Assembly (NCBI RefSeq): GCF_016908595.1
Contig: NZ_JAFBEC010000005.1
Span: forward strand, 1 to 64,000
Length of the DNA: 64,000 nt
Source of the DNA: Geomicrobium sediminis
Lineage (GTDB): Bacteria; Bacillota; Bacilli; Bacillales; Marinococcaceae
Reading direction: 5' to 3'
A model generated the notes under the pieces. It ran no database searches. It had not been told where the DNA came from and saw only the letters and a program-made list of their open reading frames with translations. The position numbers were made by a program, and so were the translations under genes. Shown here one piece after another: positions 27,836 through 37,200 of this stretch. Positions within the stretch are counted from its first letter, which is position 1. Each line of letters opens with the position of its first letter.

Positions 27836-27890
27836 ACAAAAAGCCTCCTTTTAAGTTTTCACGTATTACGTGTGAACTTAAAACGAAGCT
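27836..27890 (-). terminator. Long hairpin terminator after the 27905-28102 gene
   Basis: On the minus strand a stem built from AGCTTCGTTTTAAGTTCACACG and its partner (two or three weak positions, 5-base loop TAATA) ends in GGCTTTTTG. Confidence 0.75.
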
Positions 27891-27904
27891 AATTGTACAC
27901 ATCG

Positions 27905-28102
27905 TTATTTATGAAACTTCTTTTCAATCTCATTGAAATTCTCTTCAGTTTTTTCTGTAAAACGACGATCGATTTCATCGAAGCGTTTATTCGCATCATT
28001 CAATCGTTCGTCCATTCCTTTAAACCGTTCATTAAAGTCTGCTTGAAACCGTAACAATGATTTTCGTAGTTGCCTGAAGAAGGGGTCTTGATGAGGATAC
28101 AT
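27905..28102 (-). CDS. Small coiled-coil protein, unknown
   Basis: 65 residues: PHQDPFFRQLRKSLLRFQAD followed by heptad-like ERFKGMDERLNDANKRFDEIDRRF. No known domain. The ribosome site AAAGGAGGAATAACG and a dedicated terminator indicate that it is a real small gene. Likely a soluble alpha-helical oligomer or membrane-associated adaptor (inference). Confidence 0.65.
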   Translation of the reverse strand: MYPHQDPFFRQLRKSLLRFQADFNERFKGMDERLNDANKRFDEIDRRFTEKTEENFNEIEKKFHK

Positions 28103-28149
28103 CGTTATTCCTCCTTTTTCAGTACTATATGCTTTAATGAACTCGTTCG

Positions 28150-30120
28150 TTAAGCATCTTGTCGATGAAATTGCTTGAAGTAATTGAATGTATGAGGGTT
28201 CTGTAATGATCCTTCATTTACTGCTTGTTCATACTCGACACCCATCAATAACTTCTTAACAGGCACTTCGACTTTTTTTCCATTTAATGTACGTGGAACT
28301 TCTTCAATCACATAAATCTCATTAGGGACATGCCGTGGACTAACGTTTTGACGGATGCTCGTTATGATTTCTGTTTTTAATTCTTCACTCAAAACAAAGC
28401 CATCTTCTAACACAACGAATAAAGGCATGTATGGTTCTCGAGTCGGGTGGCTTATATCAACGATCAAACTATCTTTGATTGCTTCAAGACTTTCGACTGC
28501 TCGATAAATCTCACTCGAGCCCATTCGCACGCCGCCACGATTAATTGTTGAATCACTTCTTCCATAGATTTGACAGCGACCATCGTCTTTAAATTTAATT
28601 AAATCACCGTGTCGCCAAACCCCTTTATACTCATTAAAATAACTTTCATAGTATCGCTCGTTGTTCGGGTCATTCCAAAAATAGAGAGGCATGGAAGGCG
28701 TTGGCTTTTTTATGACTAGCTCACCAACCTCATCCACGAGTGAATTCCCTTCTTCATCCCACGCATCGACATCCACACCAAGTACGCGTCCTTGAATCTC
28801 TCCAGCATAGACCGGTTGAGTCGGGATCCCACCTACAATTGCTGAACAGATATCGGTACCGCCACTTACGGAGTTTAGCCATACCTTATCATGAACTGCT
28901 TCATACACCCATTGTGATCCTTCTGGAGGTAACGTTGCACCCGTAGAAGAAAATGCTTTAAGCGTTGAAAGATCTGCGATTTCTTTAGGCTGCATTCCAT
29001 TTGCTCGGCAAGCCATAATGAATGGCGCACTCGTACCGTATGAAGTAATCCCTGCTTCTTCAATAAGCTTAAATGTCACATTCGCATCTGGGTATGCTGG
29101 ACTACCGTCATAAAGGACGACTGTTCCGTTCATCATTAACCCACTTACGACCATGTTCCACATCATCCAACCGGTTGACGTATACCAGAACATAACGTCT
29201 TCCGATTTTAAGTCTTTGTGTAACACCATTGATTTCATATGTTCCAAGATAATGCCGCCATGACCTTGGACAATGGCTTTTGGTGGGCCTGTTGTGCCCG
29301 AAGAATATAAAATCCATAACGGATCGTCAAACCCTACGGACTCATATGGAATTGGAGACCCGTCTCGATAATCAGACAAGAAAGTAGACCATAAATTAAA
29401 TTCAGCTGGAAGCGCATCTTGAAATACAGGAACGACGATGACATGTTCTAATGACGGAATTGACGTTTTAATTTCTTTTACGACGTCCAATCGGTCATAC
29501 TTCTTACCATTATATCGGTAACCATCAACAGCAAAAATCACTTTCGGCTCAATCTGTATGAAACGATCAACGACCGTTCGTGCTCCGAAGTCTGGTGAAC
29601 AACTCGACCAAATTGCTCCAATACTTGCTGTTGCAAGCATTGCAACCATCGCTTCAGGAATATTAGGCATATAACTTACGACTCGGTCGCCACGTTCAAC
29701 CCCGAGTGCCTTTAAGCCATTTGCAACGGCTGATACGCGTGCGTACAACTCTCCCCAAACGATTTCTTCTTTGTGCCTTTTTTCTCCGTACGCTTTAACG
29801 GCAACATGATCAGGATTCATGTTCCGAAAAATGTATTCGGTATAGTTTACGTTTGCTCCTTGAAACCACGTCGTATGCATAAATCCTTTTGACGAATCCA
29901 TAACGTGTTGATACGTCGCTTCAGGGTTCACTTCAAAGTAATGCCATAAGCTTTCCCAGAACGCTTCATGCTCAGTAACTGACCAGTTATGAAGTTCATG
30001 GTAATTTGCAAAAGAAAGACCATATTGCTTCGTAAGCCAATTCATGTAATCGCTTAAATTTGTTTGTTCAATCGCTTCTTTACTCGGGGTATGTAACAAC
30101 GTCCCTTCTTGCACACTCAT
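28150..30120 (-). CDS. Acetoacetyl-CoA synthetase
   Basis: 656 residues, the length of acetoacetate-CoA ligases. AMP-binding motif LYSSGTTGPPKAIVQGHGG, the family-typical WSSCSPDFG segment, STGWMMWN and the C-terminal GRSDSTINRGGVRMGSSEIYRAVE hinge, then the KKVEVPVKKLL lysine region. It activates acetoacetate (and possibly other short 3-oxoacids) with ATP and CoA, feeding thiolase for beta-oxidation or PHB/ketone use. Ribosome site GGAGGAGAAATGG. Stand-alone; functionally linked to the two thiolases of the window. Acetyl-CoA synthetase is excluded by the 3-oxoacid-ligase-type motifs, with moderate certainty. Confidence 0.88.
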   Translation of the reverse strand: MSVQEGTLLHTPSKEAIEQTNLSDYMNWLTKQYGLSFANYHELHNWSVTEHEAFWESLWHYFEVNPEATYQHVMDSSKGFMHTTWFQGANVNYTEYIFRNMNPDHVAVKAYGEKRHKEEIVWGELYARVSAVANGLKALGVERGDRVVSYMPNIPEAMVAMLATASIGAIWSSCSPDFGARTVVDRFIQIEPKVIFAVDGYRYNGKKYDRLDVVKEIKTSIPSLEHVIVVPVFQDALPAEFNLWSTFLSDYRDGSPIPYESVGFDDPLWILYSSGTTGPPKAIVQGHGGIILEHMKSMVLHKDLKSEDVMFWYTSTGWMMWNMVVSGLMMNGTVVLYDGSPAYPDANVTFKLIEEAGITSYGTSAPFIMACRANGMQPKEIADLSTLKAFSSTGATLPPEGSQWVYEAVHDKVWLNSVSGGTDICSAIVGGIPTQPVYAGEIQGRVLGVDVDAWDEEGNSLVDEVGELVIKKPTPSMPLYFWNDPNNERYYESYFNEYKGVWRHGDLIKFKDDGRCQIYGRSDSTINRGGVRMGSSEIYRAVESLEAIKDSLIVDISHPTREPYMPLFVVLEDGFVLSEELKTEIITSIRQNVSPRHVPNEIYVIEEVPRTLNGKKVEVPVKKLLMGVEYEQAVNEGSLQNPHTFNYFKQFHRQDA

Positions 30121-30269
30121 CCATTTCTCCTCCTCTTCGTCTACTCCTCCTTTATGTAATTAGTGATTTCTGCCAATTTCTCCTGCTATCTAGCAATCCT
30201 TTCTAATTATCATTACAATAAGAGGATAAGTTTTACGTTTTTTTCCATTCGGAGCATATAAAGGAGTAG

Positions 30270-33200
30270 ATGATCATTCGGAAATTCATTTCATTTGTAC
30301 TATCTGGTGTTTTACTCGTATCGCTGTTCAAACCTTCGCCCGTCCATGCACAATCTGAAGCTCACGTAGACGCTCATGTTACAGGAACAGGTGGTGCTGT
30401 TGCCTCTGAAGACGTTCATGCGTCGAAAGCCGGCATGACCATACTAGATCAAGGTGGAAATGCAATCGATGCTGCTATTGCCGTTGCAGCTGCTCAAGGC
30501 GTGACACGGCCCTACTCTGGCGGTATCGGTGGCGGTGGCATGATGCTCATCTACCTCGCTGAAGAAGACCGACATATTACGATCGATGCACGATCGGTCA
30601 CGCCGGCTTCATTTAACGATGAGTCCTACATTGATCCTACGACCGGTTCAATCTACCCTGCAGCAATGAGAACCTCAAGTGGTACGAGCGTATCGGTCCC
30701 AGGTACGATCAAAAATTGGGAAGTTGCCCTCGAGCAATATGGAACGATGAGTTTTGAAGACGTATTACAACCAGCCATTCAAGTTGCAGAAAACGGCTTT
30801 ATTGCCGATCACAACTTTGTACGAGAAACCAATCAACATCAAGATCGCTTTAACTTGTTTTCGTCAACGGTTGCAATCTACGACCAGCCTCGAGTCGGTG
30901 AACGCATTAAAAACCCTGATCTTGCTCATACATATCGCTTGATTGCAAATGAGGGTGCCGATGTTTTTTATGAAGGAGAAGTTGCTGAAGCAATGGTTCA
31001 AACGATTAATGAACCTCCGCTCGTTGCACATCCAGACTTTCGCGCGGTAAGTAGCAATTGGAACGCTGAACGAGGCATTCTTAAAGGCGATGTATCACTA
31101 AACGATTTCAAAGGCTATGAGGTCATCACAAGAGAAGCGACGCATTCTACCTATCGTGGCTATGACATCTACGGAATGCCACCGTCTTCAAGTGGCGGGA
31201 TTACTGTTGGCTTGCTTTTTAACATTCTTGAAGGATACGATGTTCCGAATATGGGGCCTGTTGATGCATTGCATCATTACTTTGAAGCTTCCCGTGCCGC
31301 TTTTGCGGATCGACGAGCTTTCATTGGAGATCCTGCGTTTACAGATATTCCGGAAAACGAGCTTCTATCAATGTCGTATGCCGATCATCGTCGTTCCCTT
31401 ATTGATTCAAGCATTGCACGCATCGGCCAAATTGCTCCTGGAAATCCACAGACTGAAGCAATGCCGCAGTTTCCTTATGATTTCCAAGATGTTAAAAACG
31501 GTCAAACGTGGCCGAGTGAGCATTTTCACCGAATTGATACTGGACCATCAAGCCATCCATTTGATGCAACGTTTACGGTGAACGATGAGCAAGGTCAAAT
31601 GACACTTTCACCCCGTCAAGACGGCAGGGGCAGTTCTTACGGTCGAGCAGCAGTGACGATGGAATCACTTGCCGACCATGAGTTAACGATGCGCGTTTAT
31701 GGGAAACCATCTTCTGGAGACCATAGGCTCCGAATTTGGCTTAATGCGGACGTATGGCAATCTGGCAGTACATTACCACTAAATGGATACGGCTTAGAGC
31801 TTAACTTCGGCACAAACCAACTTGCTCTACAATCTGTTGTCGATGGTCAGCTTCGAACGGTTGAACGAATCCCATTCACTTTTCAAGATGAATGGCATGA
31901 CGTGACATTTAGAATTGAAAATGAACAGTTAAAAGTCGCCGTTTCTGCTGAAAACGAAGATCGCACCAATCAGTGGTTAGCCGTTCATTCTTTAGATTCT
32001 TCAAACCAGACGTCGTTAGACAAAGGCAACGTTTTATTGAGCATGATCAACTTCGATCATCATCATGCCCAAACATTGTATGTCGATCATATTGATGTAA
32101 CACCAATCAACGAAGCACGTCAGATGAGCATTCAAGAAGACGTGCAACAAAAAGCCATCTCACCTGCAGAAAAAGCAATCATTGAAGAACCAGAGGAATT
32201 TGAGCACTTAGAAGATGATGCTGATGAATCAACCATTCACTTATCGGTCAGTGATGATGAGGGAAATATCGTCAGTTACACGTCCACAATTGTCTCGATC
32301 GGCGGCAACGGCATGGTCGTTCCTGGCTATGGTTTTCTATTAAATAACGCGGTTTATAGCCGGATTCCAACTGAATCTCCTGATCATCCGAATTACCCGA
32401 GACCTGGTATGCGCTCATTAAGCAGCATGTCACCTACCATCGTAATGGAAGAAGACCGTCCGGTACTTACGATCGGTGCACCGGGAAGTGACACGATCAT
32501 TACGACCGTCTCACAAATTATGATGCACATGCTCGATTTTAATCGTTCATTTCCAGAAGCAATCACTGAGCCACGCTTCTCGCAACGGAACAATTTTGAT
32601 TCTGCAACAGAATACGAAGGTCGTTATGTGAATAACGAATCCCTTGCTCAGATTGCAGAACTCGAGACACGTGGCCATCGTTTCTTAGCAAATCAAGCCG
32701 TTCAAGGAATCGGAGCGGTTACTGGTATTGAATTTCATGAAAACGGTCAAGTGACACCAACGACAGAACCTGAGCGCCGCGGCGGAGGAAGTGCAATGGT
32801 TCAACACGCTACATTGTCATTTAGCGACGTTCATGAGAACACGTTCGGGTATAATTCAATTATGAGAATGGCTGGACTACATGTGATTACTGGTTATACA
32901 GACGGTACATTTCGACCTAGTCAACCAATCAACCGTGGTCAAAGCGCTCGCATTTTAACGAATGCACTTGAACTACCAGTACCTGAGAACGTAGACAGCA
33001 CACCATTTGTAGACACGCCACCGGGTCACACGTATGCCGACGTTGCTGCTGCCGTTTATGAAGCAGGCATTATGATTGGCTCGAATAACAGCCAATATTT
33101 CAAAGGCGGCGATTATTTGACTCGCCAGCAAATGGCCTCCATTCTCGTCCGAGGATTAGAGCTCGAGAATACTGGGCAAGCCGTCACGATCGTTGATCTC

Positions 33201-33344
33201 GATCAGACGTATGATGCGCATAGAGAAAACGTGGAGATTCTTACTCAGCACGGCATTACGATTACTGAAGACAATCGTTTTCGTCCGAATGAGAATGTCT
33301 CACGTGCACAGCTAGTCGTCTTTTTAGATCGCGCACTCGACTAA
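30270..33344 (+). CDS. Gamma-glutamyltransferase with inserted jelly-roll-like module and C-terminal SLH domains
   Basis: 1024 residues, about 430 longer than usual. Signal peptide 1-27 (cleavage after VHA). Large-subunit part about 35-400 (GGNAIDAAIAV, RPYSGGIGGGGMML, GMPPSSSGGITVG). An inserted ~215-residue module at about 400-615 (starts PYDFQDVKNGQTWP, many beta strands) resembles concanavalin/jelly-roll domains. The autoprocessing Thr is T655 (TIHLSVSDDEGNIVSYT), normally TTH; the second Thr is Ile. Oxyanion and substrate residues follow (IPTES..., RSLSSMSPTIV). Three SLH repeats at about 850-1024 (GYTDGTFRPSQPINRGQ, FRPNENVSRAQ) bind secondary wall polymer. It cleaves or transfers gamma-glutamyl groups outside the cell, attached to the wall. 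Plus-strand single gene. Confidence 0.9.
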   Translation: MIIRKFISFVLSGVLLVSLFKPSPVHAQSEAHVDAHVTGTGGAVASEDVHASKAGMTILDQGGNAIDAAIAVAAAQGVTRPYSGGIGGGGMMLIYLAEEDRHITIDARSVTPASFNDESYIDPTTGSIYPAAMRTSSGTSVSVPGTIKNWEVALEQYGTMSFEDVLQPAIQVAENGFIADHNFVRETNQHQDRFNLFSSTVAIYDQPRVGERIKNPDLAHTYRLIANEGADVFYEGEVAEAMVQTINEPPLVAHPDFRAVSSNWNAERGILKGDVSLNDFKGYEVITREATHSTYRGYDIYGMPPSSSGGITVGLLFNILEGYDVPNMGPVDALHHYFEASRAAFADRRAFIGDPAFTDIPENELLSMSYADHRRSLIDSSIARIGQIAPGNPQTEAMPQFPYDFQDVKNGQTWPSEHFHRIDTGPSSHPFDATFTVNDEQGQMTLSPRQDGRGSSYGRAAVTMESLADHELTMRVYGKPSSGDHRLRIWLNADVWQSGSTLPLNGYGLELNFGTNQLALQSVVDGQLRTVERIPFTFQDEWHDVTFRIENEQLKVAVSAENEDRTNQWLAVHSLDSSNQTSLDKGNVLLSMINFDHHHAQTLYVDHIDVTPINEARQMSIQEDVQQKAISPAEKAIIEEPEEFEHLEDDADESTIHLSVSDDEGNIVSYTSTIVSIGGNGMVVPGYGFLLNNAVYSRIPTESPDHPNYPRPGMRSLSSMSPTIVMEEDRPVLTIGAPGSDTIITTVSQIMMHMLDFNRSFPEAITEPRFSQRNNFDSATEYEGRYVNNESLAQIAELETRGHRFLANQAVQGIGAVTGIEFHENGQVTPTTEPERRGGGSAMVQHATLSFSDVHENTFGYNSIMRMAGLHVITGYTDGTFRPSQPINRGQSARILTNALELPVPENVDSTPFVDTPPGHTYADVAAAVYEAGIMIGSNNSQYFKGGDYLTRQQMASILVRGLELENTGQAVTIVDLDQTYDAHRENVEILTQHGITITEDNRFRPNENVSRAQLVVFLDRALD

Positions 33345-33356
33345 TCCAATCTAAAA

Positions 33357-33390
33357 AACGCCTCGTACGAGTGAAGTACGGGGCGTTTTT
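33357..33390. terminator. Bidirectional terminator between GGT and HAD genes
   Basis: AACGCCTCGTAC / GTACGGGGCGTT with a 7-base loop, followed by TTTT on plus and AAAAAA-complement on minus. It overlaps the last base of the HAD stop codon. Confidence 0.9.
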
Positions 33391-34144
33391 ACGTAAAAAT
33401 CCGGTTCAATTCTTCAATTGATGAAACGATATAATTCGGCTGACATTCCTCGCTAATCGTTTGAGTTCCTGTTTCTTTCTCATATTTCTCTTTAATCAAT
33501 GGTTGTGCAAGCTGTATCCGTTCACTCATGGTTGCTCGTTTTATCCATTCCGGGAACGTATGGCGGATCCAAATGGATGGGATTTCTTCTTGGTTAGCCA
33601 TCACTACATCATGATCAATGCGATCCCCTACATGACCGACAACCGTGCCATGAGCATACACCGCCTGCAAAATCTGTGGATCTGGCTTTGCGCACCCTGC
33701 TTCTTCTGGCGTCACAATCTGATCAAACAGTGGCGCAAGACCTAGTCGTTCCATAACTGGAAATTGATATTTATAAAAACCATTCGTTAACGCCACGAGA
33801 CGGTAGCCTTTCTTCCTAAGCGTCATTAAGGCCGAAATGCTTCCTGCCTCAAGAAGGTACGAGTCAGGCGGTGCAGCGTGCTTTTTTACAAGTTGCTCCA
33901 CAGACAACGTATGCACACAATTCGATTTAATCAAAAACTCCGTTACGATCAGGTCCCAATCATAGGCTTTAGTTGTTTCACCTTGTTTCATATAGTCGTT
34001 GTGCATCGCAACAATTTCGGAAATAATCGGTCGCTGATCGTTTAAAACGTCCTGCAACTCTTTCTCAATCGCTGGAAACACAAACTTCACGAACGGATTT
34101 TGCATAAGCGTACCGTCTAAATCAAACGTAATGATGTTCGTCAT
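33389..34144 (-). CDS. HAD-superfamily hydrolase
   Basis: 251 residues. Motif I DLDGT (nucleophile D8, acid D10), motif II in ALTNG, motif III K in GCAKPDPQI, motif IV GDRIDHDV. A helical cap lies between motifs I and II. Subfamily I phosphatase or dehalogenase-type enzyme; substrate unknown. Ribosome site AAAGGTGTGAGACG before ATG. Convergent with the GGT gene. Confidence 0.85.
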   Translation of the reverse strand: MTNIITFDLDGTLMQNPFVKFVFPAIEKELQDVLNDQRPIISEIVAMHNDYMKQGETTKAYDWDLIVTEFLIKSNCVHTLSVEQLVKKHAAPPDSYLLEAGSISALMTLRKKGYRLVALTNGFYKYQFPVMERLGLAPLFDQIVTPEEAGCAKPDPQILQAVYAHGTVVGHVGDRIDHDVVMANQEEIPSIWIRHTFPEWIKRATMSERIQLAQPLIKEKYEKETGTQTISEECQPNYIVSSIEELNRIFT

Positions 34145-34306
34145 CGTCTCACACCTTTTTACTTACTTTGCGTTTACTATACTAGTGTACGTGAATACGA
34201 TAAAGTATGTTAAATTATATGACTAGTTCGTTGCAGTCCATAGATTATATGCAGATAATATTACATAACAATATGATAGAATTTTACAAAAACAGAGGTG
34301 ATCTAT

Positions 34307-35284
34307 ATGCATTATAAGCCAGAAGCAAATTATGAAGAAGCAGGATTTACAGGAATACGTACATTTATGCATTTACCCCACGTCAAAACAATGGACCACA
34401 TCGATTATGCAATTATGGGACATGCGTTTGATACTGGAGTCACAAGTGCACCAGGTGCAAGGTTCGGTCCAGAAGCCATTAGGAGTCGTTCGATGAGAAT
34501 CAGTTCCTATGATGCTGCTTTTGATGTTGAAGTCTTTGAAGACTTATCTGGTGTTGATTATGGTGACTTATCCATTACTCCTGGATTCATTGAAGAAAAT
34601 TACGAGCAAGTCGAGGAGCAACTCGTACCGTTTTTCTCCAAAAAAATCGTTCCGATCATTCTAGGTGGAGACCATTCCGTGTCCCTCCCACATTTACGTG
34701 CAGCGGCAAAGGCATACGGACCTGTAAGTTTACTACACTTTGATGCTCACAGTGATACGTGGGACAGCTCCTTTCAAGGAAAGAAATATACACATGCAAC
34801 GATGTTCCGTCGTGCCGTTGAAGAAGGAATTGTGAATACAGAAACGTCCATTCAAATTGGGATGCGCCAATATTCGAAGCAACATTTAATTGAAAATCGT
34901 GAACTTGGATATGAAGTGATTACAGCTTTAGACTTCCGTGAAATGGGCATTAAAGAAGTCATTAAACGTGCCAATCAACGAATTGGTAACACGCCAACTT
35001 TTTTGACATTTGATATTGATTTTCTCGATCCTACATACGCACCAGGCACAGGGACACCTGAAGTTGGTGGGTTTACGAACACTGAAGCGTTTGAACTACT
35101 TCGTGGTGTTGCCGGTGGGAACTTCATTGGTTTTGACCTCGTTGAAGTCCTACCTGATCGCGATCCAGCAGGAACCACTGCACTTAATGCAGCACACGTT
35201 GCTTCTAAATTTCTAGCATTACTCGCCTACAATAAAAAGCATAGCATTGTTCACAGCAACGAACTTACTCACTCAAAAATTTAA
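34307..35284 (+). CDS. Ureohydrolase (agmatinase-like), linked to an ABC importer
   Basis: 325 residues from ATG 34307; the longer frame starts with a GTG inside GAGGTG. Binuclear-metal residues of the arginase/agmatinase family: H123 in GGDHSVSLP, D146, H148 and D150 in HFDAHSDTW, D236 and D238 in TFDIDFLDP, with APGTGTPEVGG behind. The fold and loops are closest to SpeB agmatinases and guanidino-acid hydrolases. Followed 18 bp later by a lipoprotein, permease and ATPase of the nitrate/taurine type, so the four genes form one operon: import of a guanidino or amidino compound followed by hydrolysis, releasing urea or ammonia. Which compound (agmatine, guanidinobutyrate, guanidine, other) is not decidable. 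Confidence 0.85.
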   Translation: MHYKPEANYEEAGFTGIRTFMHLPHVKTMDHIDYAIMGHAFDTGVTSAPGARFGPEAIRSRSMRISSYDAAFDVEVFEDLSGVDYGDLSITPGFIEENYEQVEEQLVPFFSKKIVPIILGGDHSVSLPHLRAAAKAYGPVSLLHFDAHSDTWDSSFQGKKYTHATMFRRAVEEGIVNTETSIQIGMRQYSKQHLIENRELGYEVITALDFREMGIKEVIKRANQRIGNTPTFLTFDIDFLDPTYAPGTGTPEVGGFTNTEAFELLRGVAGGNFIGFDLVEVLPDRDPAGTTALNAAHVASKFLALLAYNKKHSIVHSNELTHSKI

Positions 35285-35302
35285 AAACAAGGAGAACATC
35301 CC

Positions 35303-36304
35303 ATGAAAAAAACCTTGGCTTTTCCTCTTATTGCAGTACTAACATTAATGACTGCTTGTAACAACTCGGATGAACCGAGTGCAACTGGTGAAGCGGCAAA
35401 CGATTCGTCAGGAGATCTGGCACCAATGAGTGTCGGTATGGTTACTTGGATTGGCTACTCTGGATTATGGGTCGCTGATGAGCAAGGTTTTTTTGAGGAA
35501 GAAGGACTTGAAGTAGAATTCAATACAATTGAAGACTCTACGCAAATCAGGAATACATTAGCATCTGGGCAACTAGACGGGATCGCGACGACAATGGACA
35601 GTGCAGCAAGATACGCCGATGACATTCCAATGCAAGTCGTGCTTGGTCTTGATAAATCAACTGGTGCCGATGGGATTATAGTAAGTAACGACATCCAATC
35701 TGTCGATGACTTAGCTGGAAGAGACGTCGCTGTTGAATTTGGGAACGTTAGTGAATGGTTTCTTGCCCAAGTACTCCAAGACCATGACATGTCATTAGAC
35801 GATATTAATCCTGTTGAAATGACGTCTTCTGATGCTGGAGCAGCATTTGCATCTGGAAACATTGACGCTGCAGTCACTTGGGAACCATGGCTAAGTCAAG
35901 CAGACGCATCTGATGATGGACAACTGCTTACGAGCACCGCTGATTATCCAAGCATCATCGTTGACGTTTTTGGTTTCCATGATGATTACATTGCTGAACA
36001 CCCTGAATCGATTTCTGCATTCATCACAGCTTACGATAAAGGAATAGAATTTATAAACACGAACCCCGATGAAGCTCATGATATTATCGGCTCTAAAACG
36101 AACTTATCTGCCGAGGAAGCTGCTGAGCAACTACAAGACATTACGTTAATGAGCGCTTCGGATAGTGTTGAATTCTTTGAAAACGATGCAACAGATGTCA
36201 TTGAGAGCGCTGCTGATTTTTGGTATGAACAAGGAGAAACGAGCGAACGGTTAGATGTGACGAACAAGATTGATCCTGAATTCGTTCAACAACTTACCGA
36301 ATAA
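35303..36304 (+). CDS. ABC transporter substrate-binding lipoprotein, NMT1/SsuA-like
   Basis: 333 residues. Lipoprotein signal with LMTACNNSDE (acylated C19). TWIGYSGLWVADEQGFFEEEGLEVEF is the entrance strand of the NMT1/ThiY/SsuA family, and GNVSEWFLAQVLQ plus AAVTWEPWLSQ line the pocket. It presents a small solute to the permease below it. Second gene of the ureohydrolase operon. Ribosome site AAGGAGAACATCCC. The ligand is probably the substrate of the ureohydrolase, not nitrate or a sulfonate. Confidence 0.88.
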   Translation: MKKTLAFPLIAVLTLMTACNNSDEPSATGEAANDSSGDLAPMSVGMVTWIGYSGLWVADEQGFFEEEGLEVEFNTIEDSTQIRNTLASGQLDGIATTMDSAARYADDIPMQVVLGLDKSTGADGIIVSNDIQSVDDLAGRDVAVEFGNVSEWFLAQVLQDHDMSLDDINPVEMTSSDAGAAFASGNIDAAVTWEPWLSQADASDDGQLLTSTADYPSIIVDVFGFHDDYIAEHPESISAFITAYDKGIEFINTNPDEAHDIIGSKTNLSAEEAAEQLQDITLMSASDSVEFFENDATDVIESAADFWYEQGETSERLDVTNKIDPEFVQQLTE

Positions 36305-36319
36305 AAGGGAGTGACCTTC

Positions 36320-37183
36320 ATGCAAAAAAGCACTGTCGAGAATCGTTCGCTTCCTCATGAAAGCCAAGTCGTTCATAAACCGAAAAATAACCTACTAAAA
36401 AGGTATCTCACACCTAAAGAACCGATTCACAAAAGAGAAAAGAACACACTCGGGGCACTTCCTTTTCTTCTAATTCTTGGTTTATGGTCTCTTGTAACTT
36501 ATACAGGTCTTGTTGATGAGCTTTTCCTTCCTACTCCAACAGGAGTCATCACTTCCCTTTATGAGATGACGGTACATCAAGGGTTTCTTATGGACGTATG
36601 GACGAGCGTGTATCGCATTATGCTCGGTTACTTTTTAGCAGCACTTGTAGCGATTCCACTCGGAATTTTCATGGGATCTTATCCTTCATTTCGTAGTTTT
36701 TTCGAGCCAATCACTGGCGTTATGAGGTACTTACCAGTTACAGCGTTAATTCCATTGTTTATATTGTGGCTTGGAATTGGCGAAACGCAAAAACTTGCAG
36801 TTATCTTTTTCGGAACGTTCTTCCCTTTAGTCTTCATGGTCATGGACGTAAGTTCAAATGTTTCAAAAGACTTACTCCACGTCTCTTATACGTTAGGTGC
36901 GAAAAGAAAGACCGTATTCACTAAAGTATTAATCCCTGCCTCGATGCCTGGAGTCATGGATAGCCTACGTACCGTTTTAGGTTGGTCTTGGACATATCTC
37001 GTCGTCGCAGAGCTCGTTGCTGCTCAAGCAGGGATCGGTAATGTCATTATGACGGCACAACGCTTTATGAATACGGAACAAATTATTGCCGGTGTGTTAG
37101 TTATCGGTGCACTTGGTTTTTTCAGTGACAGAATATTTATGCTTTTATACCGCAAATTCTTTCCTTATATGTCGACAAGATAA
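36320..37183 (+). CDS. ABC transporter permease, SsuC/TauC-like
   Basis: 287 residues from ATG 36320 (AGGGAGTGACCTTC upstream). Six membrane segments; cytoplasmic ATPase-coupling segment YTLGAKRKTVFTKVLIPASMPGVMDSL (EAA-type loop). Basic N-terminal tail of ~45 residues. Third gene of the operon, 7-15 bp after the binding protein. Confidence 0.9.
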   Translation: MQKSTVENRSLPHESQVVHKPKNNLLKRYLTPKEPIHKREKNTLGALPFLLILGLWSLVTYTGLVDELFLPTPTGVITSLYEMTVHQGFLMDVWTSVYRIMLGYFLAALVAIPLGIFMGSYPSFRSFFEPITGVMRYLPVTALIPLFILWLGIGETQKLAVIFFGTFFPLVFMVMDVSSNVSKDLLHVSYTLGAKRKTVFTKVLIPASMPGVMDSLRTVLGWSWTYLVVAELVAAQAGIGNVIMTAQRFMNTEQIIAGVLVIGALGFFSDRIFMLLYRKFFPYMSTR

Positions 37184-37200
37184 CGAAAGGAGCTTTTGTC

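Noticed and set aside
34145-34306. Possible guanidine-I (ykkC) or other riboswitch before the ureohydrolase operon
   Set aside because: None of the conserved riboswitch motifs I know, nor a terminator/antiterminator pair, is present; the leader is short and AT-rich.
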